From: Glycomyces sp. TRM65418
Lineage (GTDB): Bacteria > Actinomycetota > Actinomycetes > Mycobacteriales > Micromonosporaceae
DNA length: 64,000 nucleotides
Reading direction: 5' to 3'
NCBI RefSeq assembly: GCF_019710475.1
Contig: NZ_JAJFAX010000001.1
Coordinates: 806,001-870,000 of the forward strand
In this document: in pieces, positions 36,294 through 44,065 of the stretch
Layout of the letters: the number at the start of each line of letters is the position of its first letter
Numbering within the stretch: the first letter of the stretch is position 1
Notes under the pieces: generated by a model
Told to the model about the DNA's origin: nothing
What the model saw: the letters and a program-made list of their open reading frames with translations, nothing else
Database searches by the model: none
Translations under genes and position numbers: made by a program

Positions 36294-37523
36294 TCAGCAG
36301 GCCGCCGGGTTGAGGCCGGTCGGGTAGTCGACGGTGACCATGCGGGGGTGTTCGAGTTCGCCCCGCGGGGCCCAGCATTCGTAGACGCCGCGTTCCACGC
36401 AAGTCGCGTCGGTGGCCATGATCGCCTCGATGTCCGGCTGGCACAGGCGCACCCGCACCCAGTCCTCGTTCCGGCCCAGCGCGAGCACGTCCATGTCCCG
36501 CCAGCGCGCCCGCGTGTAGAAGCGCTGCGGGCGGGTCACCGGACTGCGGCTGGTGGCGCCGCGGGCGTAGACGCTGAACCCGTGGCCCGGGTCGGCCGTC
36601 ACCGGGACGCGTTCGCCTTCGTGGTCCCCTATCAGTCCTGCGTGGACGGAGGGGTTCGTCCGGAACAGCGCCCGTCCGGTCTCCAGGCCGGGGATGCGGT
36701 TCACGAGGTCGCGGTGCCGGGCCCCGGCCATGCGGTTCCACACGTTCGTCTGCGGTTGGTACTGGAACAGCGCGATCTCCGCGCCGTCCGGTGTGTACGC
36801 GAGGATCTCGGCGCGGGCGGTCAGCGGCAGGTCGGCGAAGTCCGCGGTCACGAATTCGGGGATGAGGTGCGTGCCGCTGGGCAGGAACCCGGTCCCCAGG
36901 ATCATGGACCCGCGCCGCTCGCGTCCGGGGATGCCGACGAGGCCGGGGAAGTTGGCGGCCTCGGTGCTGGTGTAGTCGCAGGCGCAGATGGCCTTCCAGC
37001 GGAGCGCGAATGCGGTGTCGCGCGCGTCGTCGGGGTCGCCGGAGAGGACCACTCGGGCTTCGGGGGTGCGCAGGTGCGCGACGTCGAACTCGCGGAAGCA
37101 CACGCCGCTGACCAGCGGCCCGGTGGTGAGCTGCCGGGCGACCTGGTGGCGGCTGAGCGGCTTGATCATGCGGGTGCCGGTGGTGACGAACGCGGTGGCG
37201 CGCACGGCCGAGACGAGCGCGCGCTCGGTGGGGCCGATGCGCGGGTTCTGGCTGTATTGGTGCACAGTGGTGGCGTCGGCCCCGGGCATGACCGGGACCG
37301 ACAGCGGCGCGACGCCGGCCAGCAGCAGTTCCCCGCCGGTGCTGCTCACTTCGGAGGCGTGCACGTAGCGGTGGAAGCTGTTGCCGTTGGGCTGGAACCC
37401 GTCTTCGCGGGTGTCCGAGTACAGCTCGAATGCGGCGCCTCCGGCGATCGCACGCGCACGGTATCGCCTGTCATGCCAGACGATCTCGGTGGTGCCGGCC
37501 TGCGCGGCTGGTGGGGCCTGCAT
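36294..37523 (-). CDS. Unrecognised 409-residue protein
   Basis: I do not recognise a family. The protein has no signal peptide or membrane span. It looks like a globular enzyme or binding protein with beta-rich sequence. Two stretches have a similar feel: GGAAFELYSDTREDGF near the N-terminus and GHGFSVYARGATSRS near residue 320. A central block contains VSGVCFREFDVAHLRT, RWKAICACDYTSTEAANFPG and GSMILGTGFLPSGTHLIPEF. Six or so cysteines occur, including CAC and a C-terminal Cys. ATG at 37523 is used; TTG at 37553 is an alternative, and neither has a good ribosome binding site. It follows the SIS-domain gene on the same strand by about 80 bp and may be co-transcribed. Codon use matches its neighbours. 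Confidence 0.75.
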   Translation of the reverse strand: MQAPPAAQAGTTEIVWHDRRYRARAIAGGAAFELYSDTREDGFQPNGNSFHRYVHASEVSSTGGELLLAGVAPLSVPVMPGADATTVHQYSQNPRIGPTERALVSAVRATAFVTTGTRMIKPLSRHQVARQLTTGPLVSGVCFREFDVAHLRTPEARVVLSGDPDDARDTAFALRWKAICACDYTSTEAANFPGLVGIPGRERRGSMILGTGFLPSGTHLIPEFVTADFADLPLTARAEILAYTPDGAEIALFQYQPQTNVWNRMAGARHRDLVNRIPGLETGRALFRTNPSVHAGLIGDHEGERVPVTADPGHGFSVYARGATSRSPVTRPQRFYTRARWRDMDVLALGRNEDWVRVRLCQPDIEAIMATDATCVERGVYECWAPRGELEHPRMVTVDYPTGLNPAAC

Positions 37524-37604
37524 GACTGAGAGTGTACGGAGACGGGTGAACAATTCGGTGAACCGAAGGTGAACACACGCGGATCCGGGGGCCGGGAGCT
37601 GGGC

Positions 37605-38729
37605 TCACACCGTCTCGGTGACCTTTTTGAGACCTCTTGGAGCGTCGGGGTTCTCGCCGCGCTCGATTGCCAGATGAAGTGCGAGTCGTTGCAGCGGAAG
37701 GATGTCGAGGAGCGCGGCGTGGCGTTCGTCGACGGAGGGGGTGGCGAGCCGGGCGGTCTGGCCCGGAACGTCGGCGGCGCCGACGATGACCACGTCGGCG
37801 CGCTGCTTGCCCAGTTGCGTGAGGACGTTCCACATTGCATGACCGCCCGGTCCCGCGCCGACCACGGCGAGCACGGGCACGCCGGGGTCGGTCATGGCGA
37901 GGGGTCCGTGCAGCAGGTCGGCCCCGGAGAAGGCGAGGGACGGCAGGTAGGAGGTCTCCATGAGTTTGAGCGCGGTCTCGCGTGCGGTGGGGTAGGCGTA
38001 GCCGCGACCGGTGGTGACGAAGCGGGAGGCGAAGCGGTAGCGGCCGGCGAGTTCGGCGGCTTCGTCGTTGTCGAGGACGCTTCGGGCGAGCTCGGGCAGC
38101 TTGTCGAGGGCGGCGGCCTCGGCGGCGTCGAGGCGGCCGGTGCCGGTGCGGATGCCTTCGATGAGGAGCAGGAGGGTGAGCAGCTCGGCGGTGTAGGTCT
38201 TGGTGGCCGCGACCGCGCGTTCGTGGCCGGCCCGGACGTCGAGGTGCAGTTCGGCTTCGTCCGCGAGGCGCGAGTCGGGATTGTTGGTGACGGCGAGGGT
38301 GAGGGCGCCTGAAGCGCGGGCGGCGGCGATGACCTGGGCGAGGTCGGGCGAGCCGCCGGATTGGGAGACGGCGATGACGAGGGAGTCGGACCAGTCGGGC
38401 CGGGCGTCGTAGACGGTGACGACCGAGGGGCTGGCGAGGCTCGCGGGCAGGCCGAGGCGGATCTCGGTGAGGTAGGCCCCGTAGAGCGCGGCGTGGTCGG
38501 AGGTGCCCCGGGCGGTGAAGACGATGGAGCGCGGGCGCCGCTCGGCGATGATGGCGGCGATCCGGGTGATCTCGGTCGCGCCGCGGTCGAGGACGCCGGC
38601 GAACACGTCGGGCTGCTCGGCGATGTCGGCGGCCATGCCGGCGCCGGGCCGCTCGTCCACGGCGTCCGCGGCGGGGCCGGTGGGGGCTGCGCTGATGCCG
38701 TCGGTGGCGCCGACCTGGGGTTGGTTCAC
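37605..38729 (-). CDS. SIS-domain sugar-phosphate isomerase/deaminase (GlmS C-terminal-like)
   Basis: A 374-residue protein with two SIS domains as in the isomerase half of GlmS and in NagB-II/AgaS-type glucosamine- or galactosamine-6-phosphate deaminases. It lacks the glutaminase domain, so it should use ammonia or run as a deaminase. First SIS: SIVFTARGTSDHAALYGAYL and VIAVSQSGGSPDLAQVI. Second: GRGYAYPTARETALKLME and SGADLLHGPLAM, then the C-terminal catalytic region. GTG at 38729 has AAGGAG at good spacing. In Streptomyces a similar protein (NagS) links to amino-sugar control. AT-rich DNA upstream is the likely promoter. Confidence 0.88.
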   Translation of the reverse strand: MNQPQVGATDGISAAPTGPAADAVDERPGAGMAADIAEQPDVFAGVLDRGATEITRIAAIIAERRPRSIVFTARGTSDHAALYGAYLTEIRLGLPASLASPSVVTVYDARPDWSDSLVIAVSQSGGSPDLAQVIAAARASGALTLAVTNNPDSRLADEAELHLDVRAGHERAVAATKTYTAELLTLLLLIEGIRTGTGRLDAAEAAALDKLPELARSVLDNDEAAELAGRYRFASRFVTTGRGYAYPTARETALKLMETSYLPSLAFSGADLLHGPLAMTDPGVPVLAVVGAGPGGHAMWNVLTQLGKQRADVVIVGAADVPGQTARLATPSVDERHAALLDILPLQRLALHLAIERGENPDAPRGLKKVTETV

Positions 38730-38966
38730 TTGACGCTCCTTGTCACACGGGGACCACAAAATATTAAACAAACCTTTATAAAGAAGCGTAGTCGACCCCG
38801 ACCACGCCCGTCCACCGCCGTCGGCCCTTCTCGCTTCGCCCTCGTCGGCCCTTCAACCCTGCCCCGAGTTGCCGCGCACGTCAATGCTCTGTGCGCCTGC
38901 CCTCCGGACACTCGCGCAGGTGCCGGTAAGGTTGACCCCTGAATTCCCGACCACCGAGGAGGAGCC

Positions 38967-39041
38967 ATGGCGAAAGCTGCCCGCAAGCGCAAGTCGCGTA
39001 AGAAGAAGGCCGCGAACCACGGGAAGCGGCCGAACAGCTAG
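38967..39041 (+). CDS. Ribosomal protein bL37 (24 residues)
   Basis: A 24-codon gene encoding an extremely basic peptide that begins MAKAARKRKSRKKK and ends ANHGKRPNS. Length, Lys/Arg content and the ANHGKRPN ending match the bL37 protein found in mycobacterial 50S subunits. The ATG at 38967 is preceded by GAGGAGGAG five bases upstream, an excellent ribosome binding site. It is divergent from the SIS gene and about 80 bp upstream of the TetR gene. The role inside the ribosome is structural (contacts 23S rRNA). It is easily missed by automatic callers because of its size. Confidence 0.85.
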   Translation: MAKAARKRKSRKKKAANHGKRPNS

Positions 39042-39122
39042 TGGCGTGGCGGGGCAGGCGGCCCAGGTCGCGACTGCCCCGCGATCGCACTGGACTCACC
39101 GGCCGAGAACGAGATTGCGCAC

Positions 39123-39716
39123 ATGACCGAAGCGCCGCGCGAAGCGCGCGAGCAGCAGCCGAGCACCCGCGAGCGGATCCAGCAGACCGCGATCGCCCTC
39201 TTCAGCGAGCACGGCTACGAACGCACCTCGCTGCGGGAGATCGCCGAACAGCTCGGCGTCACCAAGGCCGCGCTGTACTACCACTTCAAGACGAAGGAAG
39301 ACATCGCGGCGAGTTTCTTCGACTCCTACGCCGAGGACGTCGACCGCATCTGCGAGTGGGGCGACTCGCGGCCCCGCGACCTTGAGACCCGCACCGAGCT
39401 GCTGCGCCGCTACGCGGACGTCATCCGCTCGCACGTGCCGGTGCTCAGGTTCATGCAGTACAACCAGGCCGCGCTGACGCACCTGGACCGCATGTCGGTC
39501 TTCCGCATGCGCATCCGCAGGCTCCACGCGCTCCTGACCGAGCCGACCGATCCGCTCATCCACCGCCTGCGGGCGTGGGACGCGCTGACGACGCTCTACA
39601 GCAACTGGATCACCTATCCGCGCGGGGACGACTCCGAGGAGGACCTGCGCGAGGCGTCGCTGCAGATCTCCATCGGCATGATCGAATCCAACCACGCCGA
39701 GAAGTCGACTTCCTGA
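39123..39716 (+). CDS. TetR-family transcriptional regulator
   Basis: A 197-residue regulator with a clear helix-turn-helix at residues 15-62 (RERIQQTAIALFSEHGYERT, SLREIAEQLGVTKAALYYHF, KTKEDIAASFF). The C-terminal domain contains ELLRRYADVIRSHVPVLRFM and conserved aromatic residues and binds an unknown ligand. ATG at 39123 has a weak GAGA-type ribosome binding site. Nearby genes are bL37 and the convergent rsrA/sigR pair; no obvious efflux target sits beside it, so the regulon is unclear. Confidence 0.92.
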   Translation: MTEAPREAREQQPSTRERIQQTAIALFSEHGYERTSLREIAEQLGVTKAALYYHFKTKEDIAASFFDSYAEDVDRICEWGDSRPRDLETRTELLRRYADVIRSHVPVLRFMQYNQAALTHLDRMSVFRMRIRRLHALLTEPTDPLIHRLRAWDALTTLYSNWITYPRGDDSEEDLREASLQISIGMIESNHAEKSTS

Positions 39717-39720
39717 AGAC

Positions 39721-39783
39721 GGCCGCGCAGCGCGGCCCGATGCAGCATGGAACAGGGTCGGGCCCGGCTGCCGGCGGGCCCGA
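39721..39783. terminator. Two hairpins between convergent tetR and rsrA
   Basis: GGCCGCG-CAG-CGCGGCC at 39721-39737, and a 9-bp stem at 39758-39783 (TCGGGCCCG pairing with CGGGCCCGA). They lie between convergent genes and probably end transcription from both sides. Confidence 0.7.
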
Positions 39784-39792
39784 TCGGCGTGT

Positions 39793-40095
39793 TCAGCGCT
39801 CGCGTTCGGCGGTTTCGCTGAAGAGGTCGCTGACCTGCTCGATCGCGCTGAGCTTCCGGCGCAGGCGCTCCTTGACCTCGTCGGGCGCCTTCTCCTGGCT
39901 GCAGCAGCGGTGCACGATGGTGCGCACCTCCTGCTCGATGCCGTACTCGGAGAGGCACGGCGAGCACTCGTCGAGGTGGTCGCGGATGACTTCGCGGCGG
40001 ACGTCGGAGCACTCGGCGTCGAGGTAGAGGTAGACCTCTTCGAGCACTTCGCGACAGTCGAGCTGGGGCTTCTCCGGCGGCTCGGTGGCGCTCAC
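39793..40095 (-). CDS. rsrA: Zinc anti-sigma factor RsrA-like
   Basis: A 100-residue ZAS-family anti-sigma factor that holds SigR inactive until its thiols are oxidised. The ZAS motif is H40-x3-C44-x2-C47 (HLDECSPC). Further cysteines at 14, 29, 64 and 65 correspond to the redox-active set in Streptomyces RsrA. It starts at GTG 40095, overlapping the sigR stop codon (GTGA), with GGGAGG upstream. Translational coupling ensures balanced production with SigR. Under disulfide stress it would release the sigma factor. Confidence 0.93.
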   Translation of the reverse strand: MSATEPPEKPQLDCREVLEEVYLYLDAECSDVRREVIRDHLDECSPCLSEYGIEQEVRTIVHRCCSQEKAPDEVKERLRRKLSAIEQVSDLFSETAERER

Positions 40096-40871
40096 TGCTG
40101 GACCTCCCGTGCGGGCGACATGCCGCGGTCGGCGGCGTACGAGCTCAACAGCTGGCGCAGCTGGCGCCGGCCCCGGTGCAGGCGGGACATGACGGTGCCG
40201 ATGGGCGTGCCCATGATGTCGGCGATCTCCTTGTAGGAGAAGCCTTCGACGTCGGCGAGGTAGACCGTCAGGCGGAAGTCCTCGCCCAGACGCTGGAGGG
40301 CGTCCTTGACGTCGGAGTCCGGCAGGCGGTCGAGCGCCTCGGTCTCGGCCGAGCGCAGCCCCGTGGCGGAGTGCGACTCGGCGTCCGCGAGCTGCCAGTC
40401 GGTGATCTCGTCGGTCGGCGAGGTCAGCGGCTGGCGCTTCTTCTTGCGGTAGGAGTTGATGTACGTGTTGGTGAGGATCCGGTACAGCCACGCCTTGAGG
40501 TTGGTGCCCTCGCGGAACTGGTGGAACTTCGAATAGGCCTTGAGGAACGTCTCCTGGACCAGGTCCTCGGCGTCCGCGGGGTTGCGCGTCATGCGCAGCG
40601 CGGCGCCGTAGAGCTGGTCGATCAGGGGCATGGCGTCGCGCTCGAACCGCGCTCGCCGCTCCTGGGTGCTCTCGCTGCCTGCCTCGGTCACCGTCTCCCT
40701 CTCGTCGCCCGAACCCGAGCCTACGGCAGCGGCGTCGGAGGGGAGGGAGGAAATACCGGCGGCCGTGACGCCGCCGACCAAGGGATCGCCGCTCAGGGAC
40801 GGGGACCATTCGGGACCGCTCAACAGAGCGGCCAGGCGCTCGTCCTCGCGTCCGCGGACGGTGGTGGTCAT
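40092..40871 (-). CDS. sigR: ECF sigma factor SigR (thiol-oxidative stress)
   Basis: A 259-residue ECF sigma factor. Region 2 is at about residues 80-150 ([40 protein letters not shown]) and region 4 at about 185-240 ([30 protein letters not shown]). It governs thioredoxin and other disulfide-stress genes in relatives. There are two plausible starts: ATG at 40871 (AAGGAG upstream, 80-residue unstructured N-terminal extension) and GTG at 40691 (GAGAGGGAG upstream, 199 residues). S. coelicolor makes a long, unstable SigR form in a similar way. A perfect SigR-type promoter lies at 40974-40999, so the gene is probably autoregulated. The downstream gene is rsrA. Confidence 0.95.
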   Translation of the reverse strand: MTTTVRGREDERLAALLSGPEWSPSLSGDPLVGGVTAAGISSLPSDAAAVGSGSGDERETVTEAGSESTQERRARFERDAMPLIDQLYGAALRMTRNPADAEDLVQETFLKAYSKFHQFREGTNLKAWLYRILTNTYINSYRKKKRQPLTSPTDEITDWQLADAESHSATGLRSAETEALDRLPDSDVKDALQRLGEDFRLTVYLADVEGFSYKEIADIMGTPIGTVMSRLHRGRRQLRQLLSSYAADRGMSPAREVQQ

Positions 40872-40973
40872 GCGATGGGCTCCTTCTGTGCAGACTTCGC
40901 GGCCCGTGAGGCCCTCCGCCGCAGTTCACCGGGCGTGTGGCCGGTTCGCCGAGGTGCGGGACCCGCATCTCAC

Positions 40974-40999
40974 AACGTCGATCGGCAGGGGTTCATTCC
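40974..40999 (-). promoter_or_regulatory. SigR-dependent promoter (GGAAT-N18-GTT)
   Basis: On the minus strand GGAAT (40999-40995) and GTT (40976-40974) are separated by exactly 18 bases, matching the published SigR/SigH consensus. It lies about 100 bp upstream of the ATG at 40871. Confidence 0.82.
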
Positions 41000-41286
41000 G
41001 CCGTCGGCGAAACGGCCCGAGTCGTCTCCGACACACGGCGTGAGAACCCGGTCGAGAGCGGGGCGAACCCGATGCACGGAGCCGCAAATCACCATTAAAA
41101 GTGTCCTAACGGTCTGAAATAGTCGCTTACGGTGCGAGTGGTCGTTATGGTGAGAGGGCCCGGAAGGGTCTTACACGCGTCGGGAAACCGCCGTGTGATC
41201 TCCCAGTGCCTGCCCCGAGCCGGCGGACCTGACACCGCCGCCGGCCCGGGGAGGTCACTCTCCCCCGGCCGCTCCCGAGACGACGA

Positions 41287-41324
41287 AAAGCCGCGACCTC
41301 GCCGGGGCAGGCGGTCGCGGCTTT
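41287..41324 (-). terminator. Intrinsic terminator of the whiB-like gene
   Basis: A 12-bp stem (41287-41298 with 41313-41324) closing a 14-base loop, followed on the minus strand by TTTT. It begins 18 bp past the whiB stop. Confidence 0.85.
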
Positions 41325-41341
41325 CGATTCGGCGCGCTCGG

Positions 41342-41695
41342 CTAAGCGCCGACGGCCAAGGGGTTGATGTCCTTCCAGACCTCGATCATCGCGCGGCGCT
41401 CGCGGGGAGCCGTGGCGCCCCAGATGCCGTGGCGGTCGCGGGCTTCCAGCGCCCGCACCAGGCACGGCGTGCGCACGGGGCAGGACGAGCAGATCGCGAG
41501 CGCCTGCTCGATGGGCTCCCGGGGTTCGGGGTACATGACGTCGGGCTCGGCCTCGGCGCAGTTGCCTTGACGGAGCCAGTCGTCACCGCTCATCCGGTAG
41601 GCGCCTCTGATGATCTCGTTGCGGTATTCGGCGGCATCGAGCAGCCGGGGGTCTCTCCGGGCTCGAGCCACCTCATCGGGGCGGATTCGCCGCAT
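41342..41695 (-). CDS. WhiB-family iron-sulfur transcriptional regulator
   Basis: A 117-residue Wbl protein with the four cluster-binding cysteines C46, C69, C72 and C78 (C-x22-C-x2-C-x5-C) in NCAEAEPDVMYPEP and CSSCPVRTPC, followed by the turn motif GIWGAT and basic PRERRAM, used for DNA or sigma contact. The turn is GIWGAT instead of the common G(V/I)WGG. The N-terminus is longer than in WhiB1 by about 35 residues, and M35 could be an internal start, but ATG at 41695 has GGGAGG. Wbl proteins bind the major sigma factor through the cluster. In mycobacteria whiB1 also lies near sigH, SRAP and aroA; whether this is the WhiB1 orthologue is uncertain. Confidence 0.9.
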   Translation of the reverse strand: MRRIRPDEVARARRDPRLLDAAEYRNEIIRGAYRMSGDDWLRQGNCAEAEPDVMYPEPREPIEQALAICSSCPVRTPCLVRALEARDRHGIWGATAPRERRAMIEVWKDINPLAVGA

Positions 41696-41844
41696 TGCTG
41701 CCTCCCAATTTCCCTTCCGTCGCGGACCCTCCCCGCGCGATTGCCTCGACGCGGGAAGCGGTTCCCTTCAGCCTGCGACGGCTTGTACACGAAAGACCGA
41801 CGACATGGGGTACAGATACCAACGAACAGCAGTAGTGACCGAGT

Positions 41845-42582
41845 TCACAGTCCGGGAAGCGTGGAGGGGCCTTCCTCATCGACCGGTTCGATCAGCTCGG
41901 GGCCCTCGTTGCCGGCGCGGCCCACCGCGCGGCCGACCTTCCGGATCTCCAGCTCCTCCGGCAGCGACGGGGAGGGACCGGCGAGCAGCTCGGCCTCCTC
42001 GGCGTCCTCCTCCCCCAACCAGGCGGCGAACCGCTCGGGAGGCAGGACGTACGGCATCCGGTCGTGGATGGTCGCCATCGCCTCGCCCATGGCCGGACAC
42101 GTCAGGACGGTGAAGGTGAGCAGGTTGTCCTCCTCCCGCTTCCAGCTCTCCCAGAGGCCGGCGAAGACGACGCCGCCCGGCCGGGTGAAGAAGTAGGGCT
42201 GCTTGCCGCCGCCGGGGAGCTTGCGCCACTCGTACCAGCCGTCGGCCGGCACGAGCGCGCGTTTCGCGGCGAACGGGCGCTTGTAGGCGCGCGAGGTCGC
42301 GACGGTCTCGATGCGCGCGTTGAACATGCGCGTGCCGATGCCCGGGTCGGAGGCCCAGGGCGGCACCAGGCCCCAGCGTGCCAGTTCGACGACCCGGTCG
42401 TCGCGGGACTTCGAGCGGCGCACCACGGGTGCGAGCGCCGTGGGCGCGATGTTGTAGCGAGGGTCCCACCTCGGCGGCGCTTGCGAGCCGTCAGTTCCAT
42501 CCGCCCCGGCGATGAGGTCCTCGGCGTCGAAGAGCGCGGCCATGCTCGGGCTCGATTTCGTGTTGGCGTACCTTCCGCACAT
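41845..42582 (-). CDS. SOS response-associated peptidase-like (SRAP/YedK/HMCES) protein
   Basis: SRAP proteins form a covalent thiazolidine link with abasic sites in single-stranded DNA to protect them. The 245-residue protein begins MCGRYANT, so the catalytic Cys2 becomes the N-terminal residue after Met removal. Other active-site features are NIAPT, MFNARIETVA (Asn, Arg), ALVPADGWYEW (Glu) and ATIHDRMP (His). The ATG at 42582 is fixed by the need for Cys at position 2; longer in-frame starts are unlikely. The ribosome binding site is weak. Divergent from aroA, as in M. tuberculosis. Confidence 0.95.
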   Translation of the reverse strand: MCGRYANTKSSPSMAALFDAEDLIAGADGTDGSQAPPRWDPRYNIAPTALAPVVRRSKSRDDRVVELARWGLVPPWASDPGIGTRMFNARIETVATSRAYKRPFAAKRALVPADGWYEWRKLPGGGKQPYFFTRPGGVVFAGLWESWKREEDNLLTFTVLTCPAMGEAMATIHDRMPYVLPPERFAAWLGEEDAEEAELLAGPSPSLPEELEIRKVGRAVGRAGNEGPELIEPVDEEGPSTLPGL

Positions 42583-42742
42583 GATCACACCGTAACCCCG
42601 GGCACCGACATTCCGGCTCCTCCATTGCCGACACCGGCGCGACCGGCGACGCCCGGACCGCCGACGCCGGAGGCGGCCCGCCCGCGCCACCCCGGTGCGC
42701 CGACGGTCCGGCCCCTCGCCTGCGGGCCTCTAGAATGGCGAC

Positions 42743-44065
42743 GTGAACGCAACCGCCGCTCCCAAGAAGCGCCGCTGGGAGGCCCCGTACGCGGAGGCCG
42801 AGCTCGACGCCGTCGTCCGCGTGCCCGGCTCGAAGTCGATGACCGCCCGCGCCCTCGTCCTCGCCGCACTCGCGTCCGGCCCCTCCACGATCCGGCGGCC
42901 GCTCATCGCGCGCGACACGCTCCTCATGGTCGAAGGGCTCCGGTCCATCGGCGTCGACGTGGACACCGCCGACGACGAGCGGTGGACCGTCGCACCCGGC
43001 GCGTTCAAGGGCGGCACCGAGGTCGACTGCGGCCTCGCCGGGACCGTCATGCGGTTCCTGCCGCCCGTGGCGGCGCTCGCCGACGGCCCGGTCGCCTTCG
43101 ACGGCGACCCGCACGCCCGCAAGCGCCCCAACGACGGCGTCATCAAGGCCCTGCGGGACCTCGGCGTGGCGATCGAGGACGGCGGACGCCTCGCGCTGCC
43201 GTTCACCGTCAACGCCGCCGGCCGCGTCGAAGGCGGCGAGCTCGCCGTCGACGCCTCGAAGACCTCGCAGCTCGTGAGCGCGCTGCTCATGGCCGCGCCC
43301 CGCTTCGAGCAGGGCCTGGACCTGCGCCACGTCGGCGACCGGCCGGTGCCCAGCCGCCCCTACCTCGACATGGTCGTCCAGATGCTCCGCGAGGCCGGGG
43401 CCGAGGTGGACGACAGCGAGCCGAACCGCTGGCGGGTCGCGCCCGGCGAACTGCAGGGGCGCGAGTGGGTCATCGAACCCGACCTCCAGAACGCCGCGCC
43501 GTTCCTCATCGCGGCCGTCGCCGTCGGCGGGCGGGTCACCGTCGAAGGCTGGCCGACCGAGACCACGCAGGCCGGCGACAGGATCCGCGACCTCCTGACG
43601 CAGCTGGGCTCCCGGGTCGAGTGGAGCCGCGGCGGCCTCACCGTCGTCGGCTCGCCGCGGCCGATCCCCGCCGAACTCGACCTCGCCGACGCCTCCGAGC
43701 TGACGCCCTCGCTGGCGGCCCTGTTCGGCGTCAACCGCGGGCCGTTCACCATCCGGGGCGTCGCGCACATCCGCGGCCACGAGACCGACCGGATCTCGGC
43801 CCTGGTCACCGAGCTGCGCAAGATCGGCGCCGACGTCGAGGAGTTCGAGGACGGCTTCCGCGTCAACAAGGGCGGCGCCACCACCGGCACCTGGAAGACC
43901 TACGCCGACCACCGCATGGCCCACGCGGGCGCGGTCGCGGGGCTCGTGATCCCGCGCCTCCGACTCGACGACGTGGCGTGCGTGTCCAAGACCTGGCCCG
44001 ACTTCGCCTCGGTCTGGGAGCGGACGATCTTCGGCCGCGGCAATGCGGAAGGAGCTGAGGCTTAG
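42743..44065 (+). CDS. aroA: 3-phosphoshikimate 1-carboxyvinyltransferase (EPSP synthase)
   Basis: Sixth step of the shikimate pathway: transfers enolpyruvyl from PEP to shikimate 3-phosphate. The 440-residue protein has PGSKSMTARALVLAALASGP near the N-terminus (normally S-x-T-N/A-R), the PEP-site loop GLAGTVMRFLPPVAAL, VDASKTSQLVSALLMAAP, and the C-terminal IRGHETDRISALVTELRKIG and TYADHRMAHAGAVAGL. Start is GTG at 42743 with a weak upstream GAATGG. Its TAG overlaps the rsgA start by one base (TAGTG). aroA-rsgA-hisN is a conserved actinobacterial run. Confidence 0.97.
   Translation: MNATAAPKKRRWEAPYAEAELDAVVRVPGSKSMTARALVLAALASGPSTIRRPLIARDTLLMVEGLRSIGVDVDTADDERWTVAPGAFKGGTEVDCGLAGTVMRFLPPVAALADGPVAFDGDPHARKRPNDGVIKALRDLGVAIEDGGRLALPFTVNAAGRVEGGELAVDASKTSQLVSALLMAAPRFEQGLDLRHVGDRPVPSRPYLDMVVQMLREAGAEVDDSEPNRWRVAPGELQGREWVIEPDLQNAAPFLIAAVAVGGRVTVEGWPTETTQAGDRIRDLLTQLGSRVEWSRGGLTVVGSPRPIPAELDLADASELTPSLAALFGVNRGPFTIRGVAHIRGHETDRISALVTELRKIGADVEEFEDGFRVNKGGATTGTWKTYADHRMAHAGAVAGLVIPRLRLDDVACVSKTWPDFASVWERTIFGRGNAEGAEA

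Larger units (their letters stand above)
40872..41341. other. Regulatory gap upstream of sigR
   Basis: A 470-bp gene-free region. It holds the SigR-type promoter (40974-40999), an AT-richer segment at about 41085-41125 that may hold a constitutive promoter for the long SigR form, and the whiB terminator at 41287-41324. Open frames across it are Arg-rich shadows. Confidence 0.5.
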
